From contig NZ_JAVFVV010000001.1 in assembly GCF_030929505.1 (NCBI RefSeq), forward strand, positions 310,001-374,000: DNA of 64,000 nucleotides, written 5' to 3'. Origin of the DNA: Mesorhizobium sp. LHD-90. GTDB lineage: Bacteria > Pseudomonadota > Alphaproteobacteria > Rhizobiales > Rhizobiaceae. Positions 18,980 to 28,961 of the stretch are shown here, piece after piece (position 1 is the first letter of the stretch; each line of letters opens with the position of its first letter). The position numbers were made by a program, and so were the translations under genes. The notes beneath the pieces were generated by a model that had not been told where the DNA came from, made no database searches, and worked only from the letters and a program-made list of their open reading frames with translations.

Positions 18980-19494
18980 GGGGCGCTGTCGCTCAGATTG
19001 TCCCGAAAACTGATAACCGACATCGCACTATCCACCTTGAAAAAAATTAGTCAAACTGGATCGGTTGATTGACTCTGATTGAAAAGTTTCCTTTCCTTCG
19101 AAAGACCGGGGTCTGCGAGCCAGCGAGCCTCCTACGAATGTTGCAGTATACCGACATGACAACGAAGGTGCCGTCGCCGCGCGATCCCAGCCCGGTCGAG
19201 CTGGTCAATGCCGGCGGTCCCTCGCCGTTCGCCGTGCGAGCATGCGGGCCACGCCATTCCCGAAAGCCTCAGCGATCTCGGCGTCGCCCGTGAGGAGATG
19301 GACCGGCACATCGCCTGGGACATTGGCGCCGAGGGCGTTTCAAGGCCGCCGAATGAGGCAAACCGACCAGGCGAAAGGCGTGCCTCGAAATGAGGCAAGG
19401 AGCCGAATTGTGGTGGCCAAAAAACGCGGCTAGCGTAAGCGTTTAAAGACCGCCACAGAATGTGAGAGCAACAAGCAAAAAAGGGGAAGCAAAA
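18980..19494. other. regulatory region between rpiR-like gene and the liv-type operon
   Basis: 515 bases without a convincing gene. An A+T-rich stretch lies next to the rpiR-like start (19020-19110). It contains the dyad described separately and a GAAA-AG-TTTC palindrome at about 19081-19090. The rest, to the ribosome site AAGGGGA at 19481, is GC-rich and featureless to me. It probably forms a long leader of the substrate-binding-protein gene. Confidence 0.35.
19049..19074. promoter_or_regulatory. candidate operator dyad between rpiR-like gene and liv operon
   Basis: AGTCAA at 19049-19054 is repeated inverted as TTGACT at 19069-19074 with a 14-base spacer. The dyad lies about 70 bases upstream of the rpiR-like start codon, in the most A+T-rich part of the divergent region. 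Assignment to the RpiR protein is inference from position. Confidence 0.3.
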
Positions 19495-20667
19495 ATGCAG
19501 ATCACGACGAAAAGCCTCGCCAGCCTGACGGCACTTCTGTTGCTGGCCGGAACCGCCAGCGCTCAGGACGACAAGATCATCATCGGTGGTGCCATGTGCC
19601 TGACCGGCGTCCAGGCGCCGTTGGACACGCCCGGAATGAAGGGCGCGGAGGTTGCGGTGAAATACCTCAACGACAATGGCGGCCTGCTCGGCAAGCAGGT
19701 CGAGTTCATCAACGTGGATGGTAAGTCCGACCCGGTTACGGTGGGCAATGCAGCCGTCGAGCTGATCGACAAGGGCGCGGACCTGATCATGGCCCCCTGC
19801 GACTTCGACTTCGGCAGCCCCGCCAGCCGCGAAGCCCAGGAAGCCGGCATCGTCGGCATCTCCGCCTGCGCGTCCGACCCGCTCTATTCGTCCTGGTCGC
19901 TCGGCGACAAGCAGTTCACCCTGTCGATGTGGAACACGACGATGGGCGCAACTGCGGCCGACTTCGCCTTCAAGGAGAAGGGCTGGAAGACCGCCTACGT
20001 GGTGACCGACCAGTTCATCGCCTACACCAAGTCGCTGTCGAAGTATTTCGTCGACCAGTTCAAGGCGAATGGCGGCGAGATCCTGCTCGAGGACACCTAC
20101 ACCAACGGCGACAACAACTTCTCGGCGCAGCTTGCCCGTCTGCAGGCCCTCGGGAAGAAGCCGGACGTGATCTTCCTGTCATCCTACGGGCAGGATATCG
20201 GCGTCATCATCCGAGCGCTGCGCGAAGTCGGCTATGACGCGCCGGTGCTTGGCGGCGACGCCTATGACGATCCGGGCATGCACGCAGCGCTCGGCGAGAG
20301 CCTCGGCAACAACGTATTCTTCGTCACCCACACCTTCATGACGCCGGACGCCCATCCGGACATGCAGAAGTTCCTCGACCTCTACCAGCAGATGCACGGC
20401 GCAGCCCCGGACACGGCTTTCGTCGCCACGGGCTGGGATACCGTCATGCTGATGGCGGAGGCCGTGAAGGCTGCCGGCAGCACGGAAGGCGGAGCGGTCG
20501 CCAAGGCGCTCGAGGATGGCAAGTTCAAGCTTTTGACCGGCGATCTCGACTACGGCACCACCGAGGAGGGCCACGTCCCCAACAAGGCAGCGGTGATGGT
20601 CGAGCTCAAGGGCGGCAAGCCGACTTTCCTTGGCTGGCGTACGCCGGAGAGGCTGCCGGCTCCCTGA
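19495..20667 (+). CDS. Liv-type ABC transporter periplasmic substrate-binding protein
   Basis: The 390-residue product has a signal peptide (MQITTKSLASLTALLLLAGTASA, cleavage before QDDKI). It then has the leucine-binding-protein fold of type I solute receptors: IIIGGAMCLTGVQAPLDTPGMKGAEVAVKYLNDNGGLLGKQ at the start and YGQDIGVIIRALREVGYDAPVLGG in the middle. It captures a substrate for the four membrane and ATPase components that follow. The substrate is not evident from the sequence; the hydrolase and aminotransferase in the same operon suggest an amide or amino compound rather than leucine. ATG 19495 follows AAGGGGA. Confidence 0.9.
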   Translation: MQITTKSLASLTALLLLAGTASAQDDKIIIGGAMCLTGVQAPLDTPGMKGAEVAVKYLNDNGGLLGKQVEFINVDGKSDPVTVGNAAVELIDKGADLIMAPCDFDFGSPASREAQEAGIVGISACASDPLYSSWSLGDKQFTLSMWNTTMGATAADFAFKEKGWKTAYVVTDQFIAYTKSLSKYFVDQFKANGGEILLEDTYTNGDNNFSAQLARLQALGKKPDVIFLSSYGQDIGVIIRALREVGYDAPVLGGDAYDDPGMHAALGESLGNNVFFVTHTFMTPDAHPDMQKFLDLYQQMHGAAPDTAFVATGWDTVMLMAEAVKAAGSTEGGAVAKALEDGKFKLLTGDLDYGTTEEGHVPNKAAVMVELKGGKPTFLGWRTPERLPAP

Positions 20668-20679
20668 GCCAAAGGTATC

Positions 20680-20704
20680 TGCGCCGGGGCTCGACCCCGG
20701 CGCA
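20680..20704 (+). terminator. intercistronic hairpin after the binding-protein gene
   Basis: TGCGCCGGGG and CCCCGGCGCA form a perfect 10-base-pair stem with a CTCGA loop, 12 bases after the stop codon and 18 bases before the next gene. No U tract follows. Such hairpins usually stabilise the upstream message or attenuate read-through, keeping binding protein in excess over the ATPase and permeases. Confidence 0.6.
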
Positions 20705-20721
20705 GTTCCTCCGCGATCGCC

Positions 20722-21448
<727 letters not shown>

Positions 21449-21456
<8 letters not shown>

Positions 21457-22162
21457 GGTTGTCGACCTCGAAGTCCGATACGGCGCGATCCGCGCCTTGC
21501 GCGGAATTTCATTGACCGTGAAGAAGGGCGAGCTGGTCGCCCTCATCGGCGCGAACGGCGCCGGCAAATCGTCGGCGATGATGTGCATCGCCGGCGCGCT
21601 GAAGGCGGCCGGCGGCTCGGTGCGTCTCGTTGGCGAGGACATCACCTCTGGAAAGCCGGAGTCGATCGTACGGAGAGGCATCGCGACGGTGCCGGAGACG
21701 CGCGACGTCTTCCCCGACCTCACCGTCGATGAGAACCTGACGCTGGGCGGCTATACCAGACGTGGCGACGCGGCCGGGCTCGCGGAAGACCGCGCGAAGA
21801 TGTTCGCGCTCTTCCCCCGGCTCGCCGAGCGCTGCGGCCAGCCCGCCGGAACGCTTTCCGGCGGCGAGCAGCAGATGCTGGTCATCGCCCGGGCGATGAT
21901 GTCACGGCCGAAGATGCTGCTGCTGGACGAACCGTCGCTCGGACTGGCGCCGGTGATCGTCGACCAGATCTTCGCGATGATCGCGCAGTTGAAGGCCGCC
22001 GGCACCACCATCCTCCTCGTCGAGCAGAACGTCGCCAAGGCTTTGTCGGTCGCGGATCGCGTCTATGTGATGCGGCTCGGCCGGATCGCCGCGTCGGGCA
22101 CCGCCGCCGAGATCAGCGCGGCCACCGACCTCAGCGCGCTCTACCTCGGGGCCGAGCCATGA
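21449..22162 (+). CDS. Liv-type ABC transporter ATP-binding protein (LivF-like)
   Basis: The 237-residue ATPase has Walker A GANGAGKSSAMM, the LivF-type VPETRDVFPDLTVDENLTLGGY region, signature LSGGEQQMLVIARAMM and Walker B MLLLDEPSLGLAPVIVD. It pairs with the upstream LivG-like ATPase. Its start lies inside the end of the upstream gene and its stop overlaps the permease start, so the genes are translationally coupled. Confidence 0.93.
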
Positions 22163-23049
22163 CGTTCGCGATCCAGTTCGTGATCGACGTGCTGAGCCTC
22201 GGCGGCGCCTATGCGCTCATGGCGCTGGGGCTGGTTATCGTCTACGGCATCCTGCGGCTCGTGAACTTCGCCTATGGCGAGTTGATCATGGTTGCCGGCT
22301 ACACGATGTTCCTATTCAGCGGCTCCGGCCTGCCTTGGCTGGTGATGGCGGCGGTCGCCGTCATCATGGCGGTGCTGGCCGGCATTGCCACCGACTACGT
22401 CGCTTTCCGACCTGTCCGCGCCAAGTCGGTGACGGCGGTGCTGATCACCTCCTTCGCCTTCTCGACGCTGCTCCAGAACGCGGCGCTCCTGTTCATCTCC
22501 CCGCGCCCGCAGACCGTTCCGCTGCCAGCACTCTTCTCGCAGACGGTGACGATCGGCGGGGCTATCACGCCGCTGCGCAACCTGATCACCATCGCGGCCG
22601 CAGTAATACTGCTCGCGCTCTTCGCTCTCCTCATGCGGCGCACCGTGCTCGGCATCGCCATGCGCGCGGCGGCGACCAACTTCACCATGGCGCGCATGCT
22701 CGGCGTGCCGGCCAACCTCATCATCTCCTCGGCCTTCGCGATCTCCGGTTTCCTCGCTGGCGTGGTCGGGCTGCTCTGGATCGGCCGTATCGGCACGGTG
22801 GTTCCCGGTATCGGTCTCGAACCGCTTCTCGTGGCCTTCATCGCCACCGTGATCGGCGGCATGCGCAGCCTGTCCGGCGCAGTAATCGGCGGCTTCCTGC
22901 TGGCGCTGATCGACACCACGCTCAACTACACGCTGTCGCAGGACCTCTTGAAGTTTCGCGACGCCTTCACCTTCAGCCTGGTGATCCTGATCCTGCTCTG
23001 GCGGCCGGAAGGGTTGGTCAAAGGCCCGGCGACGGGGCAGAGGACATGA
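22159..23049 (+). CDS. Liv-type ABC transporter permease (LivH-like)
   Basis: A 296-residue inner-membrane permease with about eight helices. The N-terminal LSLGGAYALMALGLVIVYGILRLVNFAYGELIMVAGY is the hallmark of LivH proteins, and the EAA-like loop is represented by RMLGVPANLIISSAFAISGFLAG. It forms the heterodimeric channel with the LivM-like protein. Overlaps both neighbours by four bases (ATGA). Confidence 0.93.
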   Translation: MTFAIQFVIDVLSLGGAYALMALGLVIVYGILRLVNFAYGELIMVAGYTMFLFSGSGLPWLVMAAVAVIMAVLAGIATDYVAFRPVRAKSVTAVLITSFAFSTLLQNAALLFISPRPQTVPLPALFSQTVTIGGAITPLRNLITIAAAVILLALFALLMRRTVLGIAMRAAATNFTMARMLGVPANLIISSAFAISGFLAGVVGLLWIGRIGTVVPGIGLEPLLVAFIATVIGGMRSLSGAVIGGFLLALIDTTLNYTLSQDLLKFRDAFTFSLVILILLWRPEGLVKGPATGQRT

Positions 23050-24065
23050 AGCGTCATATCCTCACCGCCGCAATCCTCGCCGGCCTCGTCGTTCTCGCGG
23101 TGCTGGCCAGCCAGTTGCTCGGCATCCGCCTCTACGACCGCATCGTCACGAACCTCTGCATATCGCTGGTGCTGGTCCTTGGCCTGCAGCTCTTCATGGG
23201 CAATTCCGGCATCCTGTCCTTCGCTCACATGGGCTTCATGGGCGTGGGCGCCTATACCTCGGCCGTACTTTCGATCCCTGCGCAGATGAAGGGGATGGCC
23301 CTGCCCGACCTCTACCCTTTCCTGCAGGGCGTCGAGCTGTCGCCATACCTGTCGATCGCGATTGCCGGCGTCATGGCGGCGGTGGTGGCGGCCGTCGTGT
23401 CCTATCCGCTGATGCGCCTGTCGGATGCCGCGGCGGTCATCACGTCCTTCGCGCTGCTGGTCGTGCTTTACACGGTGATGACGAACTGGAGCGCGCTGAC
23501 CAACGGCCCGCGGACGCTCTTTGGCCTGCCCAAGGCGACCGACATCTATCTTTCGGCGTTCGTGGCGATCCTGGCAGTGATTGGCGCGCTTATCTTCAAG
23601 GAGTCGCGGACCGGCAGGTTGTTGCGCACAAGCCGCGATGACGAGCGAGCGGCGGCCGCGATCGGCGTGAACATACCCGCGCTGCGCTGGCGCGCCTTCG
23701 TTGTGGCCGCGCTTTTCGCCGGGATAGGCGGCGCGCTCTGGGGGCATTTCATCACGTCGTTCTCGCCAAAAGCCTTTTACCTCAAGGAGACCTTCGTCAT
23801 CCTGTCGATGCTGGTGATCGGCGGTGCCAATACGGTTACTGGTGCGGTTGTTGGCACCTTCATCGTCACCATCGCCTATGAGGGGCTGCGTGGCCTAGAA
23901 GGCGTGCTCAACGAGGCGAAAGTCACCGGCGAGCCGGTGATCGGACTGACCGAGATCGTGCTGGCGCTCGCTATGATCGCGGTGCTGATCCTCAGGCCTG
24001 GCGGGCTGTTCCCCACCCGCGAAATCGGCGCGCTTCTGAGGCGGCGCATGGAGACCAGGAAATGA
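23046..24065 (+). CDS. Liv-type ABC transporter permease (LivM-like)
   Basis: A 339-residue permease beginning at the ATG overlapping the livH-like stop. LivM features are LFMGNSGILSFAHMGFMGVGAYTSAVLS, the cytoplasmic-loop segment SRTGRLLRTSRDDERAAAAIGVNIPALRW, and VLILRPGGLFPTRE at the end. The open frame runs further upstream only as an out-of-frame read of livH. The stop overlaps the hydrolase start. Confidence 0.93.
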   Translation: MKRHILTAAILAGLVVLAVLASQLLGIRLYDRIVTNLCISLVLVLGLQLFMGNSGILSFAHMGFMGVGAYTSAVLSIPAQMKGMALPDLYPFLQGVELSPYLSIAIAGVMAAVVAAVVSYPLMRLSDAAAVITSFALLVVLYTVMTNWSALTNGPRTLFGLPKATDIYLSAFVAILAVIGALIFKESRTGRLLRTSRDDERAAAAIGVNIPALRWRAFVVAALFAGIGGALWGHFITSFSPKAFYLKETFVILSMLVIGGANTVTGAVVGTFIVTIAYEGLRGLEGVLNEAKVTGEPVIGLTEIVLALAMIAVLILRPGGLFPTREIGALLRRRMETRK

Positions 24066-24730
24066 GCTGGAAGACCGCGTACCGTTCCTTCTACTACGCC
24101 AATGCCGAGGAGCCGGCCGACATCGTGCTCGACCCGGCGACGACCGCGCTGCTGGTGATCGACGTCCAGGACGTCTACCTTGCGCCGAAGGACACGCCGG
24201 CCGAGACGGCCCGCTGGCAGCCCTTCTACGACCGAATGCGCCAGACCGTCATCCCCAACATCGCCAAGCTGATCGATGACTGCCGTGGCCTCGGTGTCGA
24301 GGTGATCTACGCGCGTATTGCCTGTCACAAGCGCGACGGGCGGGACCGGTCGCTCAGCCAGAAGAAGCCGGGCTTCAACTATCTGCTGCTGCCGAAGGAC
24401 CTGCCCGACGGCCAGATCGTGAAGGAACTCGCGCCGCAGGGCGACGACATCGTCGTGACCAAGACTACCGACAGTGTGCTAACCGGCACCAATCTCAGGC
24501 TGCTCTTGCGCAACATGAACATCAAGGACGTGGTCTGCGTAGGCATCTTCACTGACCAGTGCGTGTCGTCGACGGTGCGCAGCCTAGTGGACGAGAGCTT
24601 TGACGTCGTGGTCGTCGACGATTGCTGCGCGGCCGCGACGATGGAACTGCACCGGCATGAGCTGGAGATCATCAACATGATCTACTGCCATGTGGTTCAG
24701 CTCGACGAGGTCACCGGCTTCTTCAAATGA
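24062..24730 (+). CDS. isochorismatase-like cysteine hydrolase
   Basis: The 222-residue product has the catalytic triad of the isochorismatase-like amidohydrolases: Asp34 (LLVIDVQDVY), Lys134 (VVTKTTDS) and Cys167 (IFTDQCVSSTVRSL) with the usual cis-peptide before it. Members hydrolyse amides such as nicotinamide, N-carbamoyl compounds, biuret and ureidoacrylate. Which substrate applies here is not visible. Because it is coupled to livM upstream and an aminotransferase downstream, it probably releases ammonia or an amine from the imported compound. Confidence 0.9.
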   Translation: MSWKTAYRSFYYANAEEPADIVLDPATTALLVIDVQDVYLAPKDTPAETARWQPFYDRMRQTVIPNIAKLIDDCRGLGVEVIYARIACHKRDGRDRSLSQKKPGFNYLLLPKDLPDGQIVKELAPQGDDIVVTKTTDSVLTGTNLRLLLRNMNIKDVVCVGIFTDQCVSSTVRSLVDESFDVVVVDDCCAAATMELHRHELEIINMIYCHVVQLDEVTGFFK

Positions 24731-26055
24731 GCAAGGGCGGCGCGAGCCTCTACGAGCGCGACCAGCAGGCGCTGTCGAAAATGTCGTTCCTGCGTTTCTT
24801 CCCGCTGGCGGTGACTGGCGGCGACGGCGCCTGGCTGACCGGCGACGACGGGCGCCGGCTGCTCGACTTTTCGGCGTCCTGGGGCGCGGCAGCGCTCGGC
24901 CATTCGAATCCGGCCTTGCGCGAGGCCGTCAACCGGGCGCTCGCCAGCCAGGCCGCAGCAAGCCACCTGTCCAGCGCCAATCTGCCGGCCGTGGAACTGG
25001 CCGAACGTCTGCTCGAAATCGTGCCGCAGCGGGCGAGGGGCCGCGTCTGGCTCGGCCATTCCGGCTCCGATGCCAACGAGACCGTGGCGCGTGCGGTCGT
25101 CGCGGCGACCGGGCGACCGCGCATCATCTCGTTCAAGGGCGCCTATCACGGCGGCACGTCCGGCTCGATGGCGATCTCCGGCCATCCTGTCCAGCAGGGC
25201 GTGCCAAAGGCGGCCGGGTTGAGCCTTGTCCCCTACCCAAACGCTTACCGCGACGGCGGCGCGGAGCCGGCAGGCAAGGCTGCGCTGGCCGAGCTCGAGG
25301 CGCTGTTCGCGGGGTCGGTACCGCCGCAAGAGGTGGCGGCACTTTTCCTGGAGCCCATCCAGTCCGACGGCGGCATGCTGGTGCCTCCGGACACCTACTT
25401 TCGGTCGGTCGAGGCGCTCTGCCGCAAGCACGGCATCCTGATCGTATCCGACGAGGTGAAGGTGGGGCTCGGCCGCACCGGACGCTTCAACGCCTTCGAG
25501 CATCTCGGCATCGAGCCCGACACGGTTGTCTTCGGAAAAGGCCTGGGCGGTGGTCTGCCTCTGTCGGCTGCGGTTGGGCCTGAGGCGATCATGAACCATG
25601 CCGCCGCCTTCTCCTTCCAGACGGTGCACGGGAACGCGATCTCGGCTGCGGCCGGATGCGCGGTGCTCGACACGATCGCAAGCGACGGGCTCGTCGCCAA
25701 CGCCGCCGAGACAGGGGCGCATCTCAGGATGCGTCTGGAAGGCCTGAAACAAAAGCATGCACTGGTCGGCGACGTGCGCGGCCGCGGCCTGGCGATCGGC
25801 GTCGAGCTGGTCACGGACCGGGCGACGAAGACGCCCGCGAAGACCGAGACGGCGCTGGCGGTGCTTCGCGCCTTCGAGCTCGGATTGGTACTCTACTACG
25901 TCGGCGTAAGCTCCAACGTGCTCGAGTTCACGCCGCCGTTGACGCTGACGAAGGCTGAAGTCGAAATTGGCGTCGACCTGCTCGACCGCGCGCTCACGGA
26001 TGTCGCAGCCGGCCGCGTGGATGCGGCCTCTGCGGCTGCATTTTCGGGATGGTGA
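24727..26055 (+). CDS. class III PLP-dependent aminotransferase
   Basis: The 442-residue product is a fold-type I, class III aminotransferase. The Schiff-base lysine is Lys271 in FGKGLGGGLP and the pyridine-nitrogen aspartate is Asp242 in ILIVSDEVKVGLGRTGRF. GSDANETVARAVVAATGR contacts the phosphate. Enzymes of this class act on omega-amino acids, amines or 2,2-dialkylglycines. It is the last gene of the liv-type operon and overlaps the hydrolase by four bases, suggesting that the amine made or imported is transaminated. Confidence 0.9.
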   Translation: MSKGGASLYERDQQALSKMSFLRFFPLAVTGGDGAWLTGDDGRRLLDFSASWGAAALGHSNPALREAVNRALASQAAASHLSSANLPAVELAERLLEIVPQRARGRVWLGHSGSDANETVARAVVAATGRPRIISFKGAYHGGTSGSMAISGHPVQQGVPKAAGLSLVPYPNAYRDGGAEPAGKAALAELEALFAGSVPPQEVAALFLEPIQSDGGMLVPPDTYFRSVEALCRKHGILIVSDEVKVGLGRTGRFNAFEHLGIEPDTVVFGKGLGGGLPLSAAVGPEAIMNHAAAFSFQTVHGNAISAAAGCAVLDTIASDGLVANAAETGAHLRMRLEGLKQKHALVGDVRGRGLAIGVELVTDRATKTPAKTETALAVLRAFELGLVLYYVGVSSNVLEFTPPLTLTKAEVEIGVDLLDRALTDVAAGRVDAASAAAFSGW

Positions 26056-26108
26056 CCAACGGCAAGGGCATCATCCCATCCCGCGTCCCGATACTTGCCG
26101 GTTCCGCC

Positions 26109-27005
26109 TCAGTCCTGCGTGTTGAGAAAGTCCGAGACAGTGCGCATGCAGAGGTCCCGCTCCTCGACGTGCGGCATATGGCTCGAATGCTCGAAAAGTA
26201 CCCATCGAATACCCGGAACGCGCTCCACATAGGGTCGTACCACCTCGGGCGTGGCCTCGTCGTGGCGGCCGGAGATCAGCAGTGTCGGCACGGCGATATT
26301 GGGCAGCCGGTCGTCGATGGTCCAATCCTTCATCGTGCCGATGACGTGGAATTCGGTCGGACCGTTCATGTTGCGGTAGACCGTATTGTCCTCGTCCATG
26401 ATGGCGAAGGTGCGGGCCACTTCAGGCGGCCACGGCACGACGCGGCAGACGTGCCGGTCGTAGAATACCCGCGAGGCCGTCACATATTCGGGATCGGTGA
26501 TCGTGCCGGCGGTCTCGTGTCGTGCCAGCGTATCCTGTACCTCCTGAGGCAGGTCGCGGCGCAGCCGGTTGGCCTCCGTGACCCAGGTGTGCATGTTGGC
26601 CGGCGAGTTGGCGATCACCAGGGCCTTGAGGCCTTCCGGCCTGCGCACGGCGTGCTCGGCGCCGAGCATGCCGCCCCAGGACTGGCCCAGGAAGGCATAT
26701 CGCTTCCCGATCCCCAGCGCCCGCAGCAGCGTGTCGAGTTCATCGAGGAACAGGTCGACAGTCCAGAAGTCCGGACCCTTGTCCGGGAGACGGGTGGAGT
26801 TGCCATTGCCGAGTTGATCGTAGTGGATCACGGCCCGGCCATCGAGCGCGGCGATATCCTTGAAGGCATCGACATAGTCGTGCGTGCAGCCCGGCCCGCC
26901 ATGCGCCACGACCAGGGGCAATTTCGGAGACTCCAGGGTGCCGGTTATGCGGTACCAGGTGCGGTAGTCGCGAAACGCGATGTGGCCTTCGGTCGTCTCG
27001 GTCAA
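26109..27005 (-). CDS. S33-family hydrolase, proline iminopeptidase / L-amino acid amidase type
   Basis: An alpha/beta hydrolase of 298 residues. The oxyanion motif HGGPG is at 35-39 ([14 protein letters not shown]) and the nucleophile Ser109 sits in LGQSWGGM. The acid Asp is in [10 protein letters not shown] and the His in [10 protein letters not shown]. The sequence follows L-amino acid amidase (LaaA) and plant-bacterial PipA proteins closely ([34 protein letters not shown]). I chose the TTG at 27005 because GGAG lies seven bases upstream; an ATG at 27035 is possible. It is transcribed away from the LuxR solo and has the 20-bp element 53 bases upstream of the start. Confidence 0.88.
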   Translation of the reverse strand: MTETTEGHIAFRDYRTWYRITGTLESPKLPLVVAHGGPGCTHDYVDAFKDIAALDGRAVIHYDQLGNGNSTRLPDKGPDFWTVDLFLDELDTLLRALGIGKRYAFLGQSWGGMLGAEHAVRRPEGLKALVIANSPANMHTWVTEANRLRRDLPQEVQDTLARHETAGTITDPEYVTASRVFYDRHVCRVVPWPPEVARTFAIMDEDNTVYRNMNGPTEFHVIGTMKDWTIDDRLPNIAVPTLLISGRHDEATPEVVRPYVERVPGIRWVLFEHSSHMPHVEERDLCMRTVSDFLNTQD

Positions 27006-27057
27006 AAGCTCTCTCCTCGCTGCTGGCGACATCATAAGGGCGGCTGGCGATACGCGG

Positions 27058-27077
27058 CAGCTATGAGAAGTGATAGG
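27058..27077 (-). promoter_or_regulatory. 20-bp conserved element, copy 1 (candidate LuxR-solo box)
   Basis: Read toward the hydrolase gene this is CCTATCACTTCTCATAGCTG. It matches copy 2 at 27936-27955 in 19 of 20 positions. Both copies are oriented the same way relative to the S33 hydrolase gene they precede, 53 and 65 bases from the chosen start codons. The site lies between the luxR-type gene and the hydrolase gene. Function as an activator site is inferred. Confidence 0.65.
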
Positions 27078-27141
27078 TGGCTGCGGGCAGGGGACCGCGG
27101 ACCTTGAGCGTCGACGAGCGGATGCGCGCTCCGTCACCGCC

Positions 27142-27924
27142 TTAATCGTCGAGCAGGCGGAAATGCGCGGCGCGCACGACGGCCTGCGTGCGGTTCCGGG
27201 CGCCAAGCTTCCGCGCGGCAGCCGTGAGGTGCATGACCACCGTTGGCACCGACCGCTCGATAATGCGCGAGATTTCCTTGGCCGACAGGCCGTGCGCGGA
27301 ATAGCGCAGGCATTCGCGCTCGCGCTCGGTCAGGGCCGGCAGGCGCGGGCTGAGCGCCGAGCGGTCGTAGTGGGCGTAGGCGGCGTCGTGGAAGACATGC
27401 GCCAGCAGGCTGAAGCGCGCGATGATCGCGGCATCGTGGTTTTCCCCGTCGCTTGAACCGGGTCGGATGCCGGTGACGGTGGCATAGCCGCCGCGCGGCA
27501 TGTGGATGGGGATGGTCACGCCACTGGCGAGATCGCGCTCGCGCAGATAGCGCGCCACCGGCTCGGTCGTCTCGTTCAGAAGCGCACCGATCTCGGTATC
27601 CATCCCCTTGTCATAGTTCCACGCGAACGGTGTCGAACTGCGCGCCGCGACGATCTGCACCGGGTCGATGCGAAAATAGCCGCGGTCGCACCAGTAGTCG
27701 TGCATGTCATCGGCGATGTTGCGCAGCTTCAGCATCGACGGGATCATGATCGTGCCGTCGAGATCGTAGGGAACCGGCGTGTAATCGTAGATCAGGGCAT
27801 CGTAGCCGAGGCGGCCGGCCGCCCTGAAGGCCTCGTCGATACACTCTTCGAGCGAGTGATGCCCCTCGAACCGACGCCTGGTTGCAGTGACTTCGTCAAG
27901 CATCATACCTGTCCGCAGCGCCAT
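27142..27924 (-). CDS. LuxR-family solo regulator of the OryR/XccR/PipR plant-responsive type
   Basis: The 260-residue product has an autoinducer-binding domain (about 20-175) and a C-terminal LuxR helix-turn-helix (about 190-255, [52 protein letters not shown]). The six signal-contact positions align without gaps through TraR W85: W57 is Met74, Y61 is Trp78, D70 is Asp87, P71 is Pro88 and W85 is Trp102. Met and Trp at the first two are the signature of LuxR solos that answer plant compounds and not acyl-homoserine lactones. No luxI-type gene is seen in the window. Flanking hydrolase genes and a peptide transporter repeat the gene context of that subfamily. An ATG at 27906 is a possible start. 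Confidence 0.9.
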   Translation of the reverse strand: MALRTGMMLDEVTATRRRFEGHHSLEECIDEAFRAAGRLGYDALIYDYTPVPYDLDGTIMIPSMLKLRNIADDMHDYWCDRGYFRIDPVQIVAARSSTPFAWNYDKGMDTEIGALLNETTEPVARYLRERDLASGVTIPIHMPRGGYATVTGIRPGSSDGENHDAAIIARFSLLAHVFHDAAYAHYDRSALSPRLPALTERERECLRYSAHGLSAKEISRIIERSVPTVVMHLTAAARKLGARNRTQAVVRAAHFRLLDD

Positions 27925-27935
27925 CCCGAAGACAC

Positions 27936-27955
27936 CCTATCACTTCTTATAGCTG
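27936..27955 (+). promoter_or_regulatory. 20-bp conserved element, copy 2 (candidate LuxR-solo box)
   Basis: CCTATCACTTCTTATAGCTG lies between the divergent luxR-type gene and the S33 hydrolase gene at 28020. It begins 12 bases beyond the luxR start and ends 64 bases before the hydrolase ATG. One mismatch from copy 1. The ends CTAT and ATAG form a weak dyad. Confidence 0.65.
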
Positions 27956-28019
27956 ACACACGCACAACATTTAGCTAACAGTATGGGCATGCTCAAAAGC
28001 TGTGCATGCGGGGAACGTG

Positions 28020-28910
28020 ATGTGGCGTGAGATCGCGGCCGACGACCGCATCGAGGTCGATGTCGACGGCTTCAAGGTCGTCGCCTACAGCTTCGGCTCC
28101 GGCAGCGAGACGGTGTTCTGCCTGAACGGCGGACCCGGCCTGCCGTGCGACTATCTGCGCGAGTCGCATTCCTGCCTGGTCGACCAGGGCTACCGCGTCG
28201 TGGCGTTCGACCAGCTCGGCACGGGCGCATCCGACCGGCCCATCGACGCGTCGCTGTGGACGATCGCCCGCTACGTCGAGGAGACCGAGACGATGCGCAA
28301 GGTGCTGGGGCTCGGCAAGGTACACATGCTCGGCCACTCCTGGGGCGGCTGGCTGGCGATCGACTATGCGCTGACCTACCAGGAGAACCTGCGGACGCTG
28401 ATCCTCGAGGACACCGTCGCCGACATGCCGCACCTGGTCTCGGAGCTCGAGCGGCTGCGCGCCTCGCTCGGGCCCGAGACGGTGTCTATGATGCAGAAGC
28501 ACGAAGCGCAGGGTACCTACAGCCATCCCGAATACATGGCGGCGGTGACGATCCTCAACTACCGCCATGTCTGCCGGCTGCCGGAGTGGCCGGCCCCCGT
28601 CCGTCGCTCGCTCGACGACTGGAACATGGGCCCGTACGAGACGATGCAGGGCCCGAACGAGTTCCTTTACATAGGCAATCTCAAGGACTGGAATCGGGTG
28701 CCGGAGCTGCCGAAGATCAAGGTCCCGGTGCTGATCACGCATGGAGAGCATGACGAACTGACGCCGGCTTGCGGCCTGCGCATGAAGCTTGCCTTACCGC
28801 AAGCCGAGCTGCATATAATCCCGAACGCGAGCCACATGCCTTTCTACGAGAACCCGGCTGTGTATTATCCGATCCTGTCCCGCTTCCTCGAGCGCAACAG
28901 GGCTGGTTGA
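28020..28910 (+). CDS. proline iminopeptidase-type S33 hydrolase
   Basis: A 296-residue alpha/beta hydrolase with nucleophile Ser107 in LGHSWGGWLA, acid in HGEHDELTPA and His in NASHMPFYEN. The usual HGGPG oxyanion motif reads NGGPG at 36-40, an uncommon His-to-Asn change. It shares the PipA-type segments FDQLGTGASDRP and LNYRHVCRLPEWPAP with the hydrolase at 26109, so the two are diverged paralogues on either side of the LuxR solo. It probably cleaves N-terminal residues from small peptides or amides in the cytoplasm. ATG 28020 has GGGGAA closely upstream; a GTG at 28002 lacks one. Confidence 0.9.
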   Translation: MWREIAADDRIEVDVDGFKVVAYSFGSGSETVFCLNGGPGLPCDYLRESHSCLVDQGYRVVAFDQLGTGASDRPIDASLWTIARYVEETETMRKVLGLGKVHMLGHSWGGWLAIDYALTYQENLRTLILEDTVADMPHLVSELERLRASLGPETVSMMQKHEAQGTYSHPEYMAAVTILNYRHVCRLPEWPAPVRRSLDDWNMGPYETMQGPNEFLYIGNLKDWNRVPELPKIKVPVLITHGEHDELTPACGLRMKLALPQAELHIIPNASHMPFYENPAVYYPILSRFLERNRAG

Positions 28911-28961
28911 TGCAGGTTCGGTCCAGGCTGCAGAGAGCGGACGGAGACAACCGTCACGGCC

